Shown: positions 1-14,832 of the stretch, piece after piece | Layout: every line of letters starts with the position of its first letter | How positions within the stretch are numbered: the first letter of the stretch is position 1 | Source: Bacillota bacterium | GTDB taxonomy: Bacteria > Bacillota > Sulfobacillia > Sulfobacillales > Sulfobacillaceae | Direction of reading: 5' to 3' | Assembly: GCA_021820485.1 (NCBI GenBank) | Contig: JAKADO010000003.1 | Location: forward strand, 1-64,000 | DNA: 64,000 nt | The notes under the pieces: model-generated | Databases searched by the model: none | What the model was told of the DNA's origin: nothing | What the model saw: only the letters and a program-made list of their open reading frames with translations | Program-made: the position numbers and the translations under genes

Positions 1-2
1 AA

Positions 3-28
3 GCCGGGCTCCCGCAGGAGAGCCCGGC
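3..28 (-). terminator. Hairpin, probable terminator after the HAD gene
   Basis: GCCGGGCTC...GAGCCCGGC perfect 9-bp arms just downstream of the minus-strand gene ending at 80; any T-tract is cut by the window edge. Confidence 0.6.
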
Positions 29-79
29 AATGTCCAAAAATATCCCATATTTGGGTCAACAGCAAGGGAAGTTTCGAAT

Positions 80-1039
80 CTATGCCGTGGTCAACCGCTG
101 TTTCCGCTCGGAGACCCAGGCCAGCAGCGAAGCCACGTTGTGCGTCATCAAGTCTACGCCGCGCTCCTGAAACAGGCTGTAGCCGAGCGGTCCGGGCGAT
201 CCGCCCAGAACGCCGCAGAATAGGCAGGGGGGGTCATCCAGTCCTCGTTCGGCTTCGTACCTGGCCGCTGTCTGCCAGTCATCGAGGTTATCCCCCGCAT
301 AAATCATCAGTTGAGGACGCAGAATCTCTTTCACGCGGAACAGCCCCGCCGGGTTGGGCTTGCGAATGCCCAACGATTCGGTAATCAGAGCCTCCTCGGC
401 AAAAATCCCATCCAATTGCGCCATATCGAGCGCACTTTGTACTTCGCCGCGGTTGCGGCCGGTGTAGAGCCCGTAGCGAAAAGGCGCTGCCGCCAACGTG
501 CCCCGGTCAATAAGCGCCCGCTCCGACAGCATCAATCCTTCGCCGCTGATGGTGTCGTTGGGGACCCCGAATACCACCTGCGCCCGGTCCCCCGCATAAA
601 ATTCCTGCGCCAGACGCGTGATTCGGGCCCGGTCCCACTCCGCCTTCACACGCTCTAGATCGCGCTGGTCAATCAGGTGGGACAGCGCTGTTTCGAGGCC
701 TGTCAGACCTCCTCCATATTGACCCGCAGCACGGGCAATCGTCGCCAAATCAGGTGACAAATTGCGCAGTCCGTCAACTTGCCGCGAGCCGGCCAATTCC
801 GCTTTGATCAGGTAAATAAGGACGACGCCCTGAGCCAATGCCCAGTCGCTGTTAAACCCGCCGGCCGCCTTAAAATAGGCGGTCTCATCCGGGGTGACCG
901 CCATGTCGTCGCCGCTAAAGCCGCGCTCGTGCAAAAACTGATCGACAGTCTTGCAAATGACCACCGGATAACTGTGGCGCACGTCAATCAACACACCATC
1001 CATGTCGAAAACCACCACATCGGCGACTTCCACCTGCAT
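80..1039 (-). CDS. HAD-superfamily hydrolase (subfamily IA-like)
   Basis: VVFDMDGVLIDV motif I; YTGRNRGEVQSAL and IYAGDNLDDWQTA later motifs. The track ORF starts at 1294 inside eno; start moved to MQVEVADVVVFD (an upstream TTG near 1075-1090 is possible). Confidence 0.8.
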   Translation of the reverse strand: MQVEVADVVVFDMDGVLIDVRHSYPVVICKTVDQFLHERGFSGDDMAVTPDETAYFKAAGGFNSDWALAQGVVLIYLIKAELAGSRQVDGLRNLSPDLATIARAAGQYGGGLTGLETALSHLIDQRDLERVKAEWDRARITRLAQEFYAGDRAQVVFGVPNDTISGEGLMLSERALIDRGTLAAAPFRYGLYTGRNRGEVQSALDMAQLDGIFAEEALITESLGIRKPNPAGLFRVKEILRPQLMIYAGDNLDDWQTAARYEAERGLDDPPCLFCGVLGGSPGPLGYSLFQERGVDLMTHNVASLLAWVSERKQRLTTA

Positions 1040-1092
1040 GGCCGCCCGCGACGTGGCATAAACCCCGTCGGCAACTTGCCTCAGCTCCAAAT

Positions 1093-3900
<2,808 letters not shown>

Positions 3901-3901
<1 letters not shown>

Positions 3902-4677
3902 TAAGACCGCACCTCTCCCCATCGCTGATTCAAGAGCATCCATTGGTCAACGGCCAACGACGCACCGCCCACCAACGCTCCGTCCAACAGCGGTTGTGCC
4001 GCAAAACCGGCGACATTCCCGGGGTTCACGGACCCCCCATATAGAATGCGCACCACGGAATCGAATTGGGGGCGCTCGGCGCGAACCGTGTCGTGCACGA
4101 CAGCGGCCACGCGATTGGCCTCTTCCGGCTCCGGAACCAAGCCGGTGCCAATCGCCCAGAGTGGTTCATAGGCAAAAATCAGGTCTGAAGGACTCTCGTC
4201 ATCCAGCACCCGAAGGACCGCGCCGATCTGCCGCCGGATCACGGCGTCGGTTTCACCCTCCAGACGTTCCTGATGGCTTTCCCCGACGCAGACAATCGGC
4301 AATAAGTGGGCTTGAAGCGCAGCCCGCGTCTTGTCTGCCACCAGAGCATCATCCTCACCGTAAAGACTGCGACGCTCCGAGTGCCCAAGAATCACGCAGT
4401 CTGCCCCCGCTTCACGCACCAAATAGGCCGAGACCGCCCCCGTGTTGGCGCCTTCCCTGCCCAAGTCCAGGTTCTGGGCGCCCACCCGAATCGAGGTCCC
4501 GCTGAGGCGGCGCTTGACCTCATGCAACGCCGGAATCGTGGGACAAATGACCTGATCCGTGGCCGGCGCTCCTGCCGATTCCATCTGGCGCATGAGCTCC
4601 TTCGCATAGGCCACCGATTCCAAGACTGTCTTGTACATCTTCCAGTTGGCCACAATGAGCGACCGCTTTGCCACCAT
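3901..4677 (-). CDS. tpiA: Triosephosphate isomerase
   Basis: VANWKMYKT, ILGHSERR, FAYEPLWAIGTG, ILYGGSV. Confidence 0.97.
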
Positions 4678-4683
4678 CAGACA

Positions 4684-6949
<2,266 letters not shown>

Positions 6950-7621
6950 CTAATCGTTCATTTCCTTGCGCTCTCCCGTCACCATGAAGATCACCCACTC
7001 GCCGATGTTGGTGGCATGGTCCGCCACCCGCTCAATGTAGTTGGCCACCAACAAGAGGTGCGTGGCCTGGCCGGCCGCATCCGGGTTGTTTTGCATCATA
7101 GCCACCAGATCGCGGAATATCGCCGCATACAGGTGGTCCACATCATCGTCGAGGCGAATCATGGTGGCAGCCTCGTCAATGCTGCGGTGAACATAGGCGT
7201 TCAACGCCAAGCGCACCATGGAGCTGGCCAGCCGCGCCATTTCCGGAATATCCACCAATGGCTTGATGAACGCCTCGTGCTCTAGGCGCAGCGTCACCTT
7301 GGCAATGTCGGTCGCGTGGTCGGCCATCCGTTCCAAGTCGGTGATGATTTTCAGTGCCGTGGAAACGATGCGCAGATCGCTGGCCAACGGCTGCTGCAGG
7401 GCCAACAGCGTAAGACATCGGCGTTCAATATCCATCTCCATTTGGTCGACGCGGTCATCCTCAGCGATAACATCGCGTGCCAAAAGGCTGTTCTTGTCGG
7501 TCAGCGCGCGCACTGCAGCCCGCAGCTGATCCTCAACCAGCGCTCCCATGCGCAATAGTTCTTGCTCCAAATCCACCAACTGGTCGCTGAAATATTGCCG
7601 GATCATCTCTTCGCACCTCAC
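6950..7621 (-). CDS. phoU: Phosphate signalling protein PhoU
   Basis: Two-repeat helical PhoU pattern: EDDRVDQMEMDIERRCLTLLALQQPLASDLR, KIITDLERMADHATDIA, YIERVADHATNIGEWV. Confidence 0.93.
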   Translation of the reverse strand: MRCEEMIRQYFSDQLVDLEQELLRMGALVEDQLRAAVRALTDKNSLLARDVIAEDDRVDQMEMDIERRCLTLLALQQPLASDLRIVSTALKIITDLERMADHATDIAKVTLRLEHEAFIKPLVDIPEMARLASSMVRLALNAYVHRSIDEAATMIRLDDDVDHLYAAIFRDLVAMMQNNPDAAGQATHLLLVANYIERVADHATNIGEWVIFMVTGERKEMND

Positions 7622-7792
7622 CCGTACTTGTGGCGACCATCAGCCAAACCAGGAGAAACGTTGGAGCCATGCCGTCCATCTTTGTTCAGCGGAGGCAGGC
7701 CAATTATTCTTTTTATGCCACAGGAGTCCCAGTCCTCGCAAGAAGCAAGGCCAACGCCGAAAGTCCGAAGAGAGTCCTCTGGGGATTCTCCG

Positions 7793-8632
7793 TTAATCGA
7801 AGGACCAAGCGGACTCCGCAACCGTGGGCAAGGCGGAAAAGGCAGGCTTCGCAAAGTAGTAGCCCTGCATCAAACGAATTCCCAAGCCGGCCACGCAACG
7901 CGCCTCTCCGGCTGTTTCGACTCCCTCGGCGAGCACTGCGATGCGAAGCGTCTCCGCCAAGCCCAACACGGCTCGAACAATGGCTTCTTTAACTGGGTCC
8001 AGATCAATCCCACGAATGAGATGGATGTCCAGCTTGATTAGATCCGGTTGAAAGTCTGCCAGTGTGTTGAGGCCGGAGCTCCCCGCCCCAAAGTCGTCCA
8101 GCGCCGTCAGAAATCCATGGCGGCGATAGGTGCGGATGATGTCCTTCAACTTCTGGGTATCCCGAATATGTTCGCTTTCCACCACCTCGAACACAATCCG
8201 CGCGAGATCAAATCCGACCTCTGAGGCCACCCGCAATGTGGTCTCAAGACAGCGCTCCGGTTCATAGACCGCATTGGGCATGAAATTGATATGCAGTCGC
8301 GTGGTCATGCCCAATTGCGCGGCAGCCCGAATGCTGCCTTCTCGGCATGCCTGATCAAAGGCGTAGCGCGTCTCTGGTGTGACTTGGCCGAGCACCTGCG
8401 CGGCGGGTTCGCCGGAAGCGCCGCGCACCAAGGCTTCATACGCCCAGATGCTCCGGGATGAGACATCCACAATTGGCTGAAACGCAAAGGCCATGGAGGC
8501 CGGATAAGGCTTGCTGCATCTACGGCACGCATCCGAACGCGAATCTGTTGACGTTCCCAACGCCTCCCTCTCTCGACGCAAATCTGCAAATCCCAGGACG
8601 AATCCCACCCCATCATACTTGCCATGCGGCAT
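7793..8632 (-). CDS. EAL-domain cyclic-di-GMP phosphodiesterase-like protein
   Basis: FQPIVDVSSRSIWAYEALVRG (EAL), HINFMPNAVY, DDFGAGSSGLNTL, IKLD, AEGVET; N-terminal CRRC. Confidence 0.88.
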   Translation of the reverse strand: MPHGKYDGVGFVLGFADLRREREALGTSTDSRSDACRRCSKPYPASMAFAFQPIVDVSSRSIWAYEALVRGASGEPAAQVLGQVTPETRYAFDQACREGSIRAAAQLGMTTRLHINFMPNAVYEPERCLETTLRVASEVGFDLARIVFEVVESEHIRDTQKLKDIIRTYRRHGFLTALDDFGAGSSGLNTLADFQPDLIKLDIHLIRGIDLDPVKEAIVRAVLGLAETLRIAVLAEGVETAGEARCVAGLGIRLMQGYYFAKPAFSALPTVAESAWSFD

Positions 8633-8661
8633 CCCTCACAACAGGATCCCGGAACGGTCCT

Positions 8662-9420
8662 TTACGACTCGTATCGCCCGGTCAAATATTGCTCGGTGCG
8701 CGGGTCCAAGGGAGCCGTAAACATTTGCCGCGTAGGACCCACCTCAATCAGCGTGCCTTCGGCAAAGAATGCCGTGCGGTCAGAGATGCGCGCCGCCTGC
8801 CGCAGGTTGTGCGTCACCATCACTATCGTGTACCGCCCCCGCAGGGCAGCCACCAATTCCTCAATCTTGGTGGTGGACATCGGATCCAACGAAGCGGTGG
8901 GTTCATCCATCAAGAGCACCTCGGGTTCGACGGCCAAGGCGCGGGCAATGCACAGCCGCTGCTGCTGTCCTCCGGAGAGGGTCAGCGCCGATCGGCGAAG
9001 CTTGCCCCGCACCTCGTCCCACAGCGCAGCCTGCTGCAGGCTCCGCTCCACGATGCGGCGCAGCGCCTGGCGATCTGTCACCCCTTGGAGCCGAGGACCG
9101 TACGCCACATTGTCAAAGATGCTGAAGGGGAACGGATTGGGTGCTTGGAACACCATGCCGACACGGCGGCGCAAGTCCGGGATGTCGGCCGCGGCATCGT
9201 AAATGTCGGCATCGCCTAGGAACACCCGGCCGCTGATGCGCGCGCGCCCGCCCTCCTCCAACAAGCGGTTTAGGGTGCGGAGAAAGGTGGACTTTCCGCA
9301 TCCTGAGGGACCTATGAGAGCGAGCACCTCGCCTGGGGCGACCTCTAGGGATACTTGCTTCAGAGCATGATGGCGGTCGTACCAAACCGATAGTCCTTCC
9401 ACGCGAATCTCCGGAGGCAT
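8662..9420 (-). CDS. pstB: Phosphate ABC transporter ATP-binding protein
   Basis: GPSGCGKSTFLRTLNR Walker A, LSGGQQQRLCIARALA signature, LLMDEPTASLDP. Confidence 0.95.
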   Translation of the reverse strand: MPPEIRVEGLSVWYDRHHALKQVSLEVAPGEVLALIGPSGCGKSTFLRTLNRLLEEGGRARISGRVFLGDADIYDAAADIPDLRRRVGMVFQAPNPFPFSIFDNVAYGPRLQGVTDRQALRRIVERSLQQAALWDEVRGKLRRSALTLSGGQQQRLCIARALAVEPEVLLMDEPTASLDPMSTTKIEELVAALRGRYTIVMVTHNLRQAARISDRTAFFAEGTLIEVGPTRQMFTAPLDPRTEQYLTGRYES

Positions 9421-9451
9421 CGCCCCCCTCCTTTCCCAGCCGCAAAAAAAG

Positions 9452-10264
9452 TTATTCGAGCCATCGTGCGATGCGGCGGCTTAGCCACAGCACCACCGCA
9501 ATCAGCACCATCAAGGTCACGCCGGTAGCCGCGGCTGCTGCGTCCCGATTCAGAACCAACCCTTCCGTACGAATGTACCAAATGTGGACCGCTAGGGTTT
9601 CCCCCGGCGCCCAAAAGCTCCAATGACGCGAGACATTGACGCCCGCTGTCACTATCAGCGCCGCCGATTCGCCGGCTAGACGAGCCGCAGCCATGCCCAA
9701 TCCCTCCACCAATTGGGCCAGCGAGGCGGGAATGACGACGCGCCGAATGGTTTGCCACCGACTTGCCCCGAGGGCCAAGGACGCCTCACGGTATCCTTGC
9801 GGCACCCCTTCCAGGGCTTCGCCCGCCACCGTGACCATAAACGGCCAGTTGATCACCGCAAGAGCCAGGCAACCGGTCAGCAGGGACACGGGCCAATGCC
9901 ACCACCCGACAGCCACCCGATAAACCACCAGTCCAACCACGATGGTCGGGGCGCTTAACAGTGTGGCCCGAAGATGATTCAGCGTGGCGGCCCGCCGCAT
10001 GCGATACTCCCGCCGATAAACGGCCACCGCCAACCCCAAGGGAGCGGTAATCACGAGAGTGAGGCCCACCATCACGCCAGTGTTAATCAGTTCGGGCAGT
10101 ATGCCGCCTCCGCCGGTCCGTTCGTTCGGCCAGCTCGCCAAGAAGTGCCACGTCAAATCGGGCAGGCCAGCCCACAGGACACTCCCTAGAATCAGTGCGA
10201 ATCCTGCGGCCGCAATCGCAAAAAGCACCGCAGCGACGCGATGCCAGACCATGCCCCGTTTCAT
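9452..10264 (-). CDS. pstA: Phosphate ABC transporter permease PstA
   Basis: Multi-TM permease; EALEGVPQGYREASLALGASRWQTIRRVVIPAS EAA loop; start MKRGMVW overlaps pstC stop (ATGA); track start 10555 is a false N-terminal extension. Confidence 0.92.
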   Translation of the reverse strand: MKRGMVWHRVAAVLFAIAAAGFALILGSVLWAGLPDLTWHFLASWPNERTGGGGILPELINTGVMVGLTLVITAPLGLAVAVYRREYRMRRAATLNHLRATLLSAPTIVVGLVVYRVAVGWWHWPVSLLTGCLALAVINWPFMVTVAGEALEGVPQGYREASLALGASRWQTIRRVVIPASLAQLVEGLGMAAARLAGESAALIVTAGVNVSRHWSFWAPGETLAVHIWYIRTEGLVLNRDAAAAATGVTLMVLIAVVLWLSRRIARWLE

Positions 10265-11115
10265 GATACCGATCCCCATCGCTCGGCGAGACGCACCAGC
10301 ACGTACATGCCTAGCATCAAGAGAAGGGCCATGATGTCCAACACTGCATGCCCTCGAGTACCGGGAGGAAAGACTGTCATATCGGTGATGATCTGCGTGG
10401 TCAGGGTGGCACCGGGGCTGGTCAGGCTGGAGGGCAAGGCGGTTTGTCCACCGATCACCATCTGCACGGCCATGGTTTCCCCGAGCGCCCGGGCCACCCC
10501 CACCAGGAGTCCGTTCGTGAGGCCCGGCATCGCGGCGCGAAACGCCACTCGCCAAAGCGTCTGATCAGGCGTGGCGCCCAATGCCGCAGACCCCTCCCGC
10601 AAAGATTGCGGCACTCGCTCCAAGGACTGAAAAAAAAACAGACTGAACGTGGGAAGCACCATCAAGGCCAAAACAATTCCCGCCGCCAGCAGGCTGAACC
10701 CCGGTCCTCCCACGCGGGCGCGCACCCAGGGCACCACCATTTGAAGTCCCCACCAGCCGAAAATCACCGAGGGCACCGCGGTCAATACCGTCAAAGCGCG
10801 CACCGCAAAGTCCTTCATCCCTGCGGTGCGCTGCTCCGCGAGCGTGACAGCCACCCCGAGCGCCAGAGGAACCGCCATCACCAGCGCCCCCAGCGTAACA
10901 ACCACTGAGCCCACGATAAAGGGCAGCACACCATACCGATTGCGCAGCGGATCCCAAAAATCGCCAAACAGGTTTGACAAGGCGGATGGCTCACCCAAAA
11001 ATCGCCAAGCCCCCAAAAACAGGGCCGCCACCAGCCCCAAACCCGCCACCAAGAAAATCAGCGCAGTCGCCGCCAACAGCCCTCGTGCCAGGCCGCCGTG
11101 CGTCCAATCTCTCAT
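10261..11115 (-). CDS. pstC: Phosphate ABC transporter permease PstC
   Basis: Multi-TM; RVPQSLREGSAALGATPDQTLWRVAFRAAMPGL EAA loop; between pstS and pstA. Confidence 0.92.
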   Translation of the reverse strand: MRDWTHGGLARGLLAATALIFLVAGLGLVAALFLGAWRFLGEPSALSNLFGDFWDPLRNRYGVLPFIVGSVVVTLGALVMAVPLALGVAVTLAEQRTAGMKDFAVRALTVLTAVPSVIFGWWGLQMVVPWVRARVGGPGFSLLAAGIVLALMVLPTFSLFFFQSLERVPQSLREGSAALGATPDQTLWRVAFRAAMPGLTNGLLVGVARALGETMAVQMVIGGQTALPSSLTSPGATLTTQIITDMTVFPPGTRGHAVLDIMALLLMLGMYVLVRLAERWGSVS

Positions 11116-11903
11116 GACGCCGCTCCATAAAGGCCATAGTCGCGGCGATACCCCTGTGACCCCAGAAAGTGGGCCAAGTCGGCCGCCGGCCCGCTGCCCT
11201 GAGACGCTCGATAATACAGCGCAGGCGCTGCAAAGTAGGGCCAGGCGAGGGCATTTCGTGGATTGTAGCGATCGCCGCCAATGGCCATTGCCAGAACGCC
11301 GGAGGGGACAACCCCTGACTCCAGGAAGCCAATGGCGCCCGGGGTCTCGCGAACGGCCGCCAGCATCGCGCCGTTGGACAATTGCACAATGGCCCGCGTG
11401 GTGACACGACGGCCCGACAACATCTTCTGTTCCACCACAGACAACGCGCCAGACGCCAAAGGTCGGCTCATCACCACCACCGGAAGATCGGCTCCACCTA
11501 CCTGACGCCAGGAGTTGACGCGGCCGGTCATCAGGGCCTCAATCTCTGCAGCGCTCACCCGTGAGACACCCGTTCCGGGATGGACAATCACAAGAATGGG
11601 CAACCGGCCCAAGGGCACGCGCACCAAGCGTACCCCGCCCGTCCACTCTTTTTGTGGAGTCACATCAGAGACCCCCACGTCGACGCGGCCCCGGCTCACC
11701 TCGACCACTCCAGCGACCGATCCCCCACCACTAATGGATACGGTATAGCCAGGATGCAAACGCTCCCATTCCGGCACCGCCGCCCGAAGGTAGCCCAACG
11801 TGCTGGTCGCGCCCAAAATGGACAGGTGCTCCGTGCGGGGTTGAGCCACGGCCCCGGATGCGATCGTCAAGCTCATCAGGAGGAGCGCCCAAATCCAAGA
11901 CAT
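11112..11903 (-). CDS. pstS: Phosphate ABC transporter substrate-binding protein (PstS-like), no lipobox Cys
   Basis: N-terminal signal/TM segment; GATSTLGYLRAAVPEWERLHPGYTVSISGGGSVAGVVEVSRGRVDVGVSD; start overlaps phoR stop. Confidence 0.85.
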   Translation of the reverse strand: MSWIWALLLMSLTIASGAVAQPRTEHLSILGATSTLGYLRAAVPEWERLHPGYTVSISGGGSVAGVVEVSRGRVDVGVSDVTPQKEWTGGVRLVRVPLGRLPILVIVHPGTGVSRVSAAEIEALMTGRVNSWRQVGGADLPVVVMSRPLASGALSVVEQKMLSGRRVTTRAIVQLSNGAMLAAVRETPGAIGFLESGVVPSGVLAMAIGGDRYNPRNALAWPYFAAPALYYRASQGSGPAADLAHFLGSQGYRRDYGLYGAAS

Positions 11904-13297
11904 TATGCATCCGTCCCCCCTGTCTCGCGGTATTGCGGCAGCCATACCGTAAACCGCGTGCCCTGTCCCACCGTACTACTTACTTCTATGCGTCCCCGAT
12001 GCAGTTCAATGATGTGTTTCACAATGGCCAGACCCAGCCCTGTGCCGCCGGACGCTCGGGAGCGCGCCTTGTCCACCCGGTAGAATCGCTCAAAAATGCG
12101 CGGCAAGTCCGCGCTCGGGATTCCAATGCCCGTATCGGCCACCGAAATCCCAACCGACTGGTCCGCGGGGTTGGAGAGCGCCGACACCGTAATGGCTCCC
12201 CCTTCAGGGGTATATTGAATGGCGTTTTGAACGAGGTTCAAGAACACTTCCTGAAGCCGGTCGGCGTCCCCCGACACGAGCGGCAGCACGGAGGGAATTT
12301 GACTCATCAGCGTGAGCCCGGCCTCCGCCGCCCGGGGCGCGATGCGCGACACCACCGACTCCATCAGCATGGCAACATCCACCCCCTCAAGTTGAAAGGG
12401 AAGCGAGTGGTGTTCCATCCGGGAGAGCGTCAAGAGGTCGTCCACCAGTCGGCTCATGCGGTTGGCTTCGTCGTAGATAAGGCGGGTAAAGCGTTCGCGT
12501 GAGTCATGATCGATGTCCTCTTCCATCAACGTCTCGGTGAACCCGCGAATGATGGTCAAGGGTGTTTGCAGTTCGTGGCTGACGTTGGCGACAAAGTCTT
12601 GCCGCATCCGATCCAATTGACTCTGCAAGGACACGTCCCGCGACACCATCACGGCGCCGAGACCGCCCACCGACTCAGGAAGCGCCGCCACGGTGACTTC
12701 CACCACGATGCCCTCATTGTCCGGAGGACTCCATTGGACCGTTTCGCTGCCGCCTTGGCGGGTCACGCGATGCACCGCATCGTCAATCTTCACATCCCGG
12801 ATGACTTCCAACAGATGACGCCCTGTCACCGCCGATTCGTGGATGCGAAACATCGACCGCGCCGCCCGGTTGATGAGAGTGATGGTGAGCCCGTGGTTCA
12901 AAATGATGATGCCGTTGGCCATGCTCGTTAAAATGGCCTCGAGCTGCTTCTTGTCCTGCTCGAGATCGCGCGTGCGCTCCATCAGCACTTCTGCCACACG
13001 GTTCATGCCATGCGCCAATGAGTCCAGGGGGTCATCCTGATCGAGATACACCCGGGCCTGCAAATCCCCCGACGCCCAGCGATCGACCGTATCCTTCAAC
13101 TGTACGACGGACTCGGACAACAAGCGATCCTGGACGCGCCACGACAAGAAATAGCGCACCACCCAGACCCAGGCCACCAAAAAGCACAATGCCGCCCAGA
13201 GCGGACCACGCGGAACACTCAGCAGCAACAAACCCACTGTGGCAAGCCCCAACGCTCCCGGAACCAGCCAGACATTGGCGCGCGTCAACTGTTTCAT
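11903..13297 (-). CDS. phoR: Phosphate-regulon sensor histidine kinase PhoR-like
   Basis: Two TM, HAMP-like and PAS regions, FVANVSHELQTPLTIIRGF H-box, NAIQYTPEGG N-box, DTGIGIP, GGTGLGLAIVKHI. Confidence 0.9.
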   Translation of the reverse strand: MKQLTRANVWLVPGALGLATVGLLLLSVPRGPLWAALCFLVAWVWVVRYFLSWRVQDRLLSESVVQLKDTVDRWASGDLQARVYLDQDDPLDSLAHGMNRVAEVLMERTRDLEQDKKQLEAILTSMANGIIILNHGLTITLINRAARSMFRIHESAVTGRHLLEVIRDVKIDDAVHRVTRQGGSETVQWSPPDNEGIVVEVTVAALPESVGGLGAVMVSRDVSLQSQLDRMRQDFVANVSHELQTPLTIIRGFTETLMEEDIDHDSRERFTRLIYDEANRMSRLVDDLLTLSRMEHHSLPFQLEGVDVAMLMESVVSRIAPRAAEAGLTLMSQIPSVLPLVSGDADRLQEVFLNLVQNAIQYTPEGGAITVSALSNPADQSVGISVADTGIGIPSADLPRIFERFYRVDKARSRASGGTGLGLAIVKHIIELHRGRIEVSSTVGQGTRFTVWLPQYRETGGTDA

Positions 13298-13974
13298 TGC
13301 CCGGAGAACCGGTATCCGACCCCGCGAACCGTTTCAATAAATCGGGGATTTTGCGGATCTTCCTGCAGCTTCTCACGAAGATGGCGGACGTGCACATCAA
13401 CGGTCCGCGAATCGCCGTAAAAGTCTTCGCCCCAGACCCGCACCAAAAGCTCGTCACGGGTAAACGCCCGACCTGGATGGCGTGCCAAAATGGTCAACAG
13501 CTCGAATTCGGTAAAGGTGAGATTGACCGGCTTATGATCCACCAAGACACTGCGGCGTTCGACGTCCACTTCAAGTCCGGGAAAGCGAATCTCGCCGCTG
13601 TCATCGCGGCCTTTGGCGCTTCGCCGCAAAATGGCCTTTACCCGGGCAATGAGTTCGCGCGGAGAAAAGGGCTTGGTTACGTAGTCGTCCGCGCCGAGTT
13701 CGAGGCCCAGCACGCGGTCGACTTCATCCTTGCGGGCAGTCAGCATGATGATGGGCACATCGGTGGACTGCCGGATGGCCCGACACGCCTCCAACCCCGA
13801 CAATCCCGGCAGCATCACATCCAAAATCACCAAATCAAAGGTTTCGTGCGTCGCCCGGTCGACGGCCGCTCGTCCGTCTTCCTCGGTTTCGACCTGATAC
13901 CCCTCACGAGTCAGGTGGTAAGCCACCAACTCCACAATCGCCTTTTCGTCGTCGACCACCAAAAGACGCGGCAT
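13294..13974 (-). CDS. phoP: OmpR-family response regulator PhoP-like
   Basis: MPRLLVVDDEKAIVELVAYHL receiver, LVILDVMLPGLSG, C-terminal winged helix VRVWGEDFYGDSRTVDVHVRHLREKL; start corrected from 14061. Confidence 0.93.
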   Translation of the reverse strand: MPRLLVVDDEKAIVELVAYHLTREGYQVETEEDGRAAVDRATHETFDLVILDVMLPGLSGLEACRAIRQSTDVPIIMLTARKDEVDRVLGLELGADDYVTKPFSPRELIARVKAILRRSAKGRDDSGEIRFPGLEVDVERRSVLVDHKPVNLTFTEFELLTILARHPGRAFTRDELLVRVWGEDFYGDSRTVDVHVRHLREKLQEDPQNPRFIETVRGVGYRFSGQ

Positions 13975-14011
13975 GTTTCGTTTGTCTCCTCCGTTGAACT
14001 CCAGCTGGGCT

Positions 14012-14830
14012 CTACGCGTCCAAACTGATCCGACGGGCTTCCACCCGCACCTGCAGCACATTGATGGACGTCATGAATTCGATATGGCGGCGCACCTCTT
14101 CCTGCACCTCCCGCAAGATGCTGAACAAATGCCGCGGCACGGCCGGAGTCACATCCAACTGGATGTATACCCCATCTTGCGATGATTGTACCATGACCCT
14201 GGAAACGCGCGCGATTTCCGCCACTTGGCGCGCCGCATGCACCACGATGGCGGTCAGCACGGTGTCGGCCACGTAAAACCGTCCCAGACTGGAATAGGTG
14301 GGTCGGACAATGGACTTCTCGACCTCGACCTGGCGTCCCTTTTTGCGAAAGATGAATCGCAGCGGATCCACCAGATATCCAGAAAAGGACTTCTGCACCT
14401 CCATGGTGGGAGCCGGTATCACGTGCTTCCCCTCCGACTGGCGAATCAACTGTGCCAGCCGCCGCTCCTCCAGCGAGGCGATGTCCTCGATGCGGATCCA
14501 TTCCACCGGGACCGCCTCGAGGCCGAGCGCTGTGAGAATGCGGCCCACCATGTGCTGTGACGTGCCCAGCACCAGGACCGCCTCCGGCTCGATGGCCCGA
14601 AGACCGTCCACCACCTCTTCGCGATGGCCGGCGTCGTCAAAGATTGCGCGTTTGACCGCCGCGACCCGGGTCGCTTCCCGTTTGGCCGAGTGCCCCGCCA
14701 CGATGCGGCCATAGTGAATGAGAAGCCCGTCATCAATGATGGTTTCCACGCCCTTGTCGACCGCCACCATGGAAGCGCGATGGCTTTTGCCGCTGCCGCT
14801 GGGGCCAACCAGCGCATAAATCCTCTTCAT
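14012..14830 (-). CDS. P-loop NTPase fused to an Asp23/Gls24-like domain
   Basis: N-terminal MKRIYALVGPSGSGKSHRA (Walker A); C-terminal YSSLGRFYVADTVLTAIVVHAARQVAEIARVSRV...GVYIQLDVTPAVPRHLFSILREVQEEVRRHIEFMTSINVLQVRVEARRI fits the Asp23 pattern. Confidence 0.7.
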   Translation of the reverse strand: MKRIYALVGPSGSGKSHRASMVAVDKGVETIIDDGLLIHYGRIVAGHSAKREATRVAAVKRAIFDDAGHREEVVDGLRAIEPEAVLVLGTSQHMVGRILTALGLEAVPVEWIRIEDIASLEERRLAQLIRQSEGKHVIPAPTMEVQKSFSGYLVDPLRFIFRKKGRQVEVEKSIVRPTYSSLGRFYVADTVLTAIVVHAARQVAEIARVSRVMVQSSQDGVYIQLDVTPAVPRHLFSILREVQEEVRRHIEFMTSINVLQVRVEARRISLDA

Positions 14831-14832
14831 GT

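Noticed and set aside
9452-10555. 367-aa extended PstA reading frame
   Set aside because: N-terminal 97 residues overlap pstC out of frame; true start is MKRGMVW at 10264
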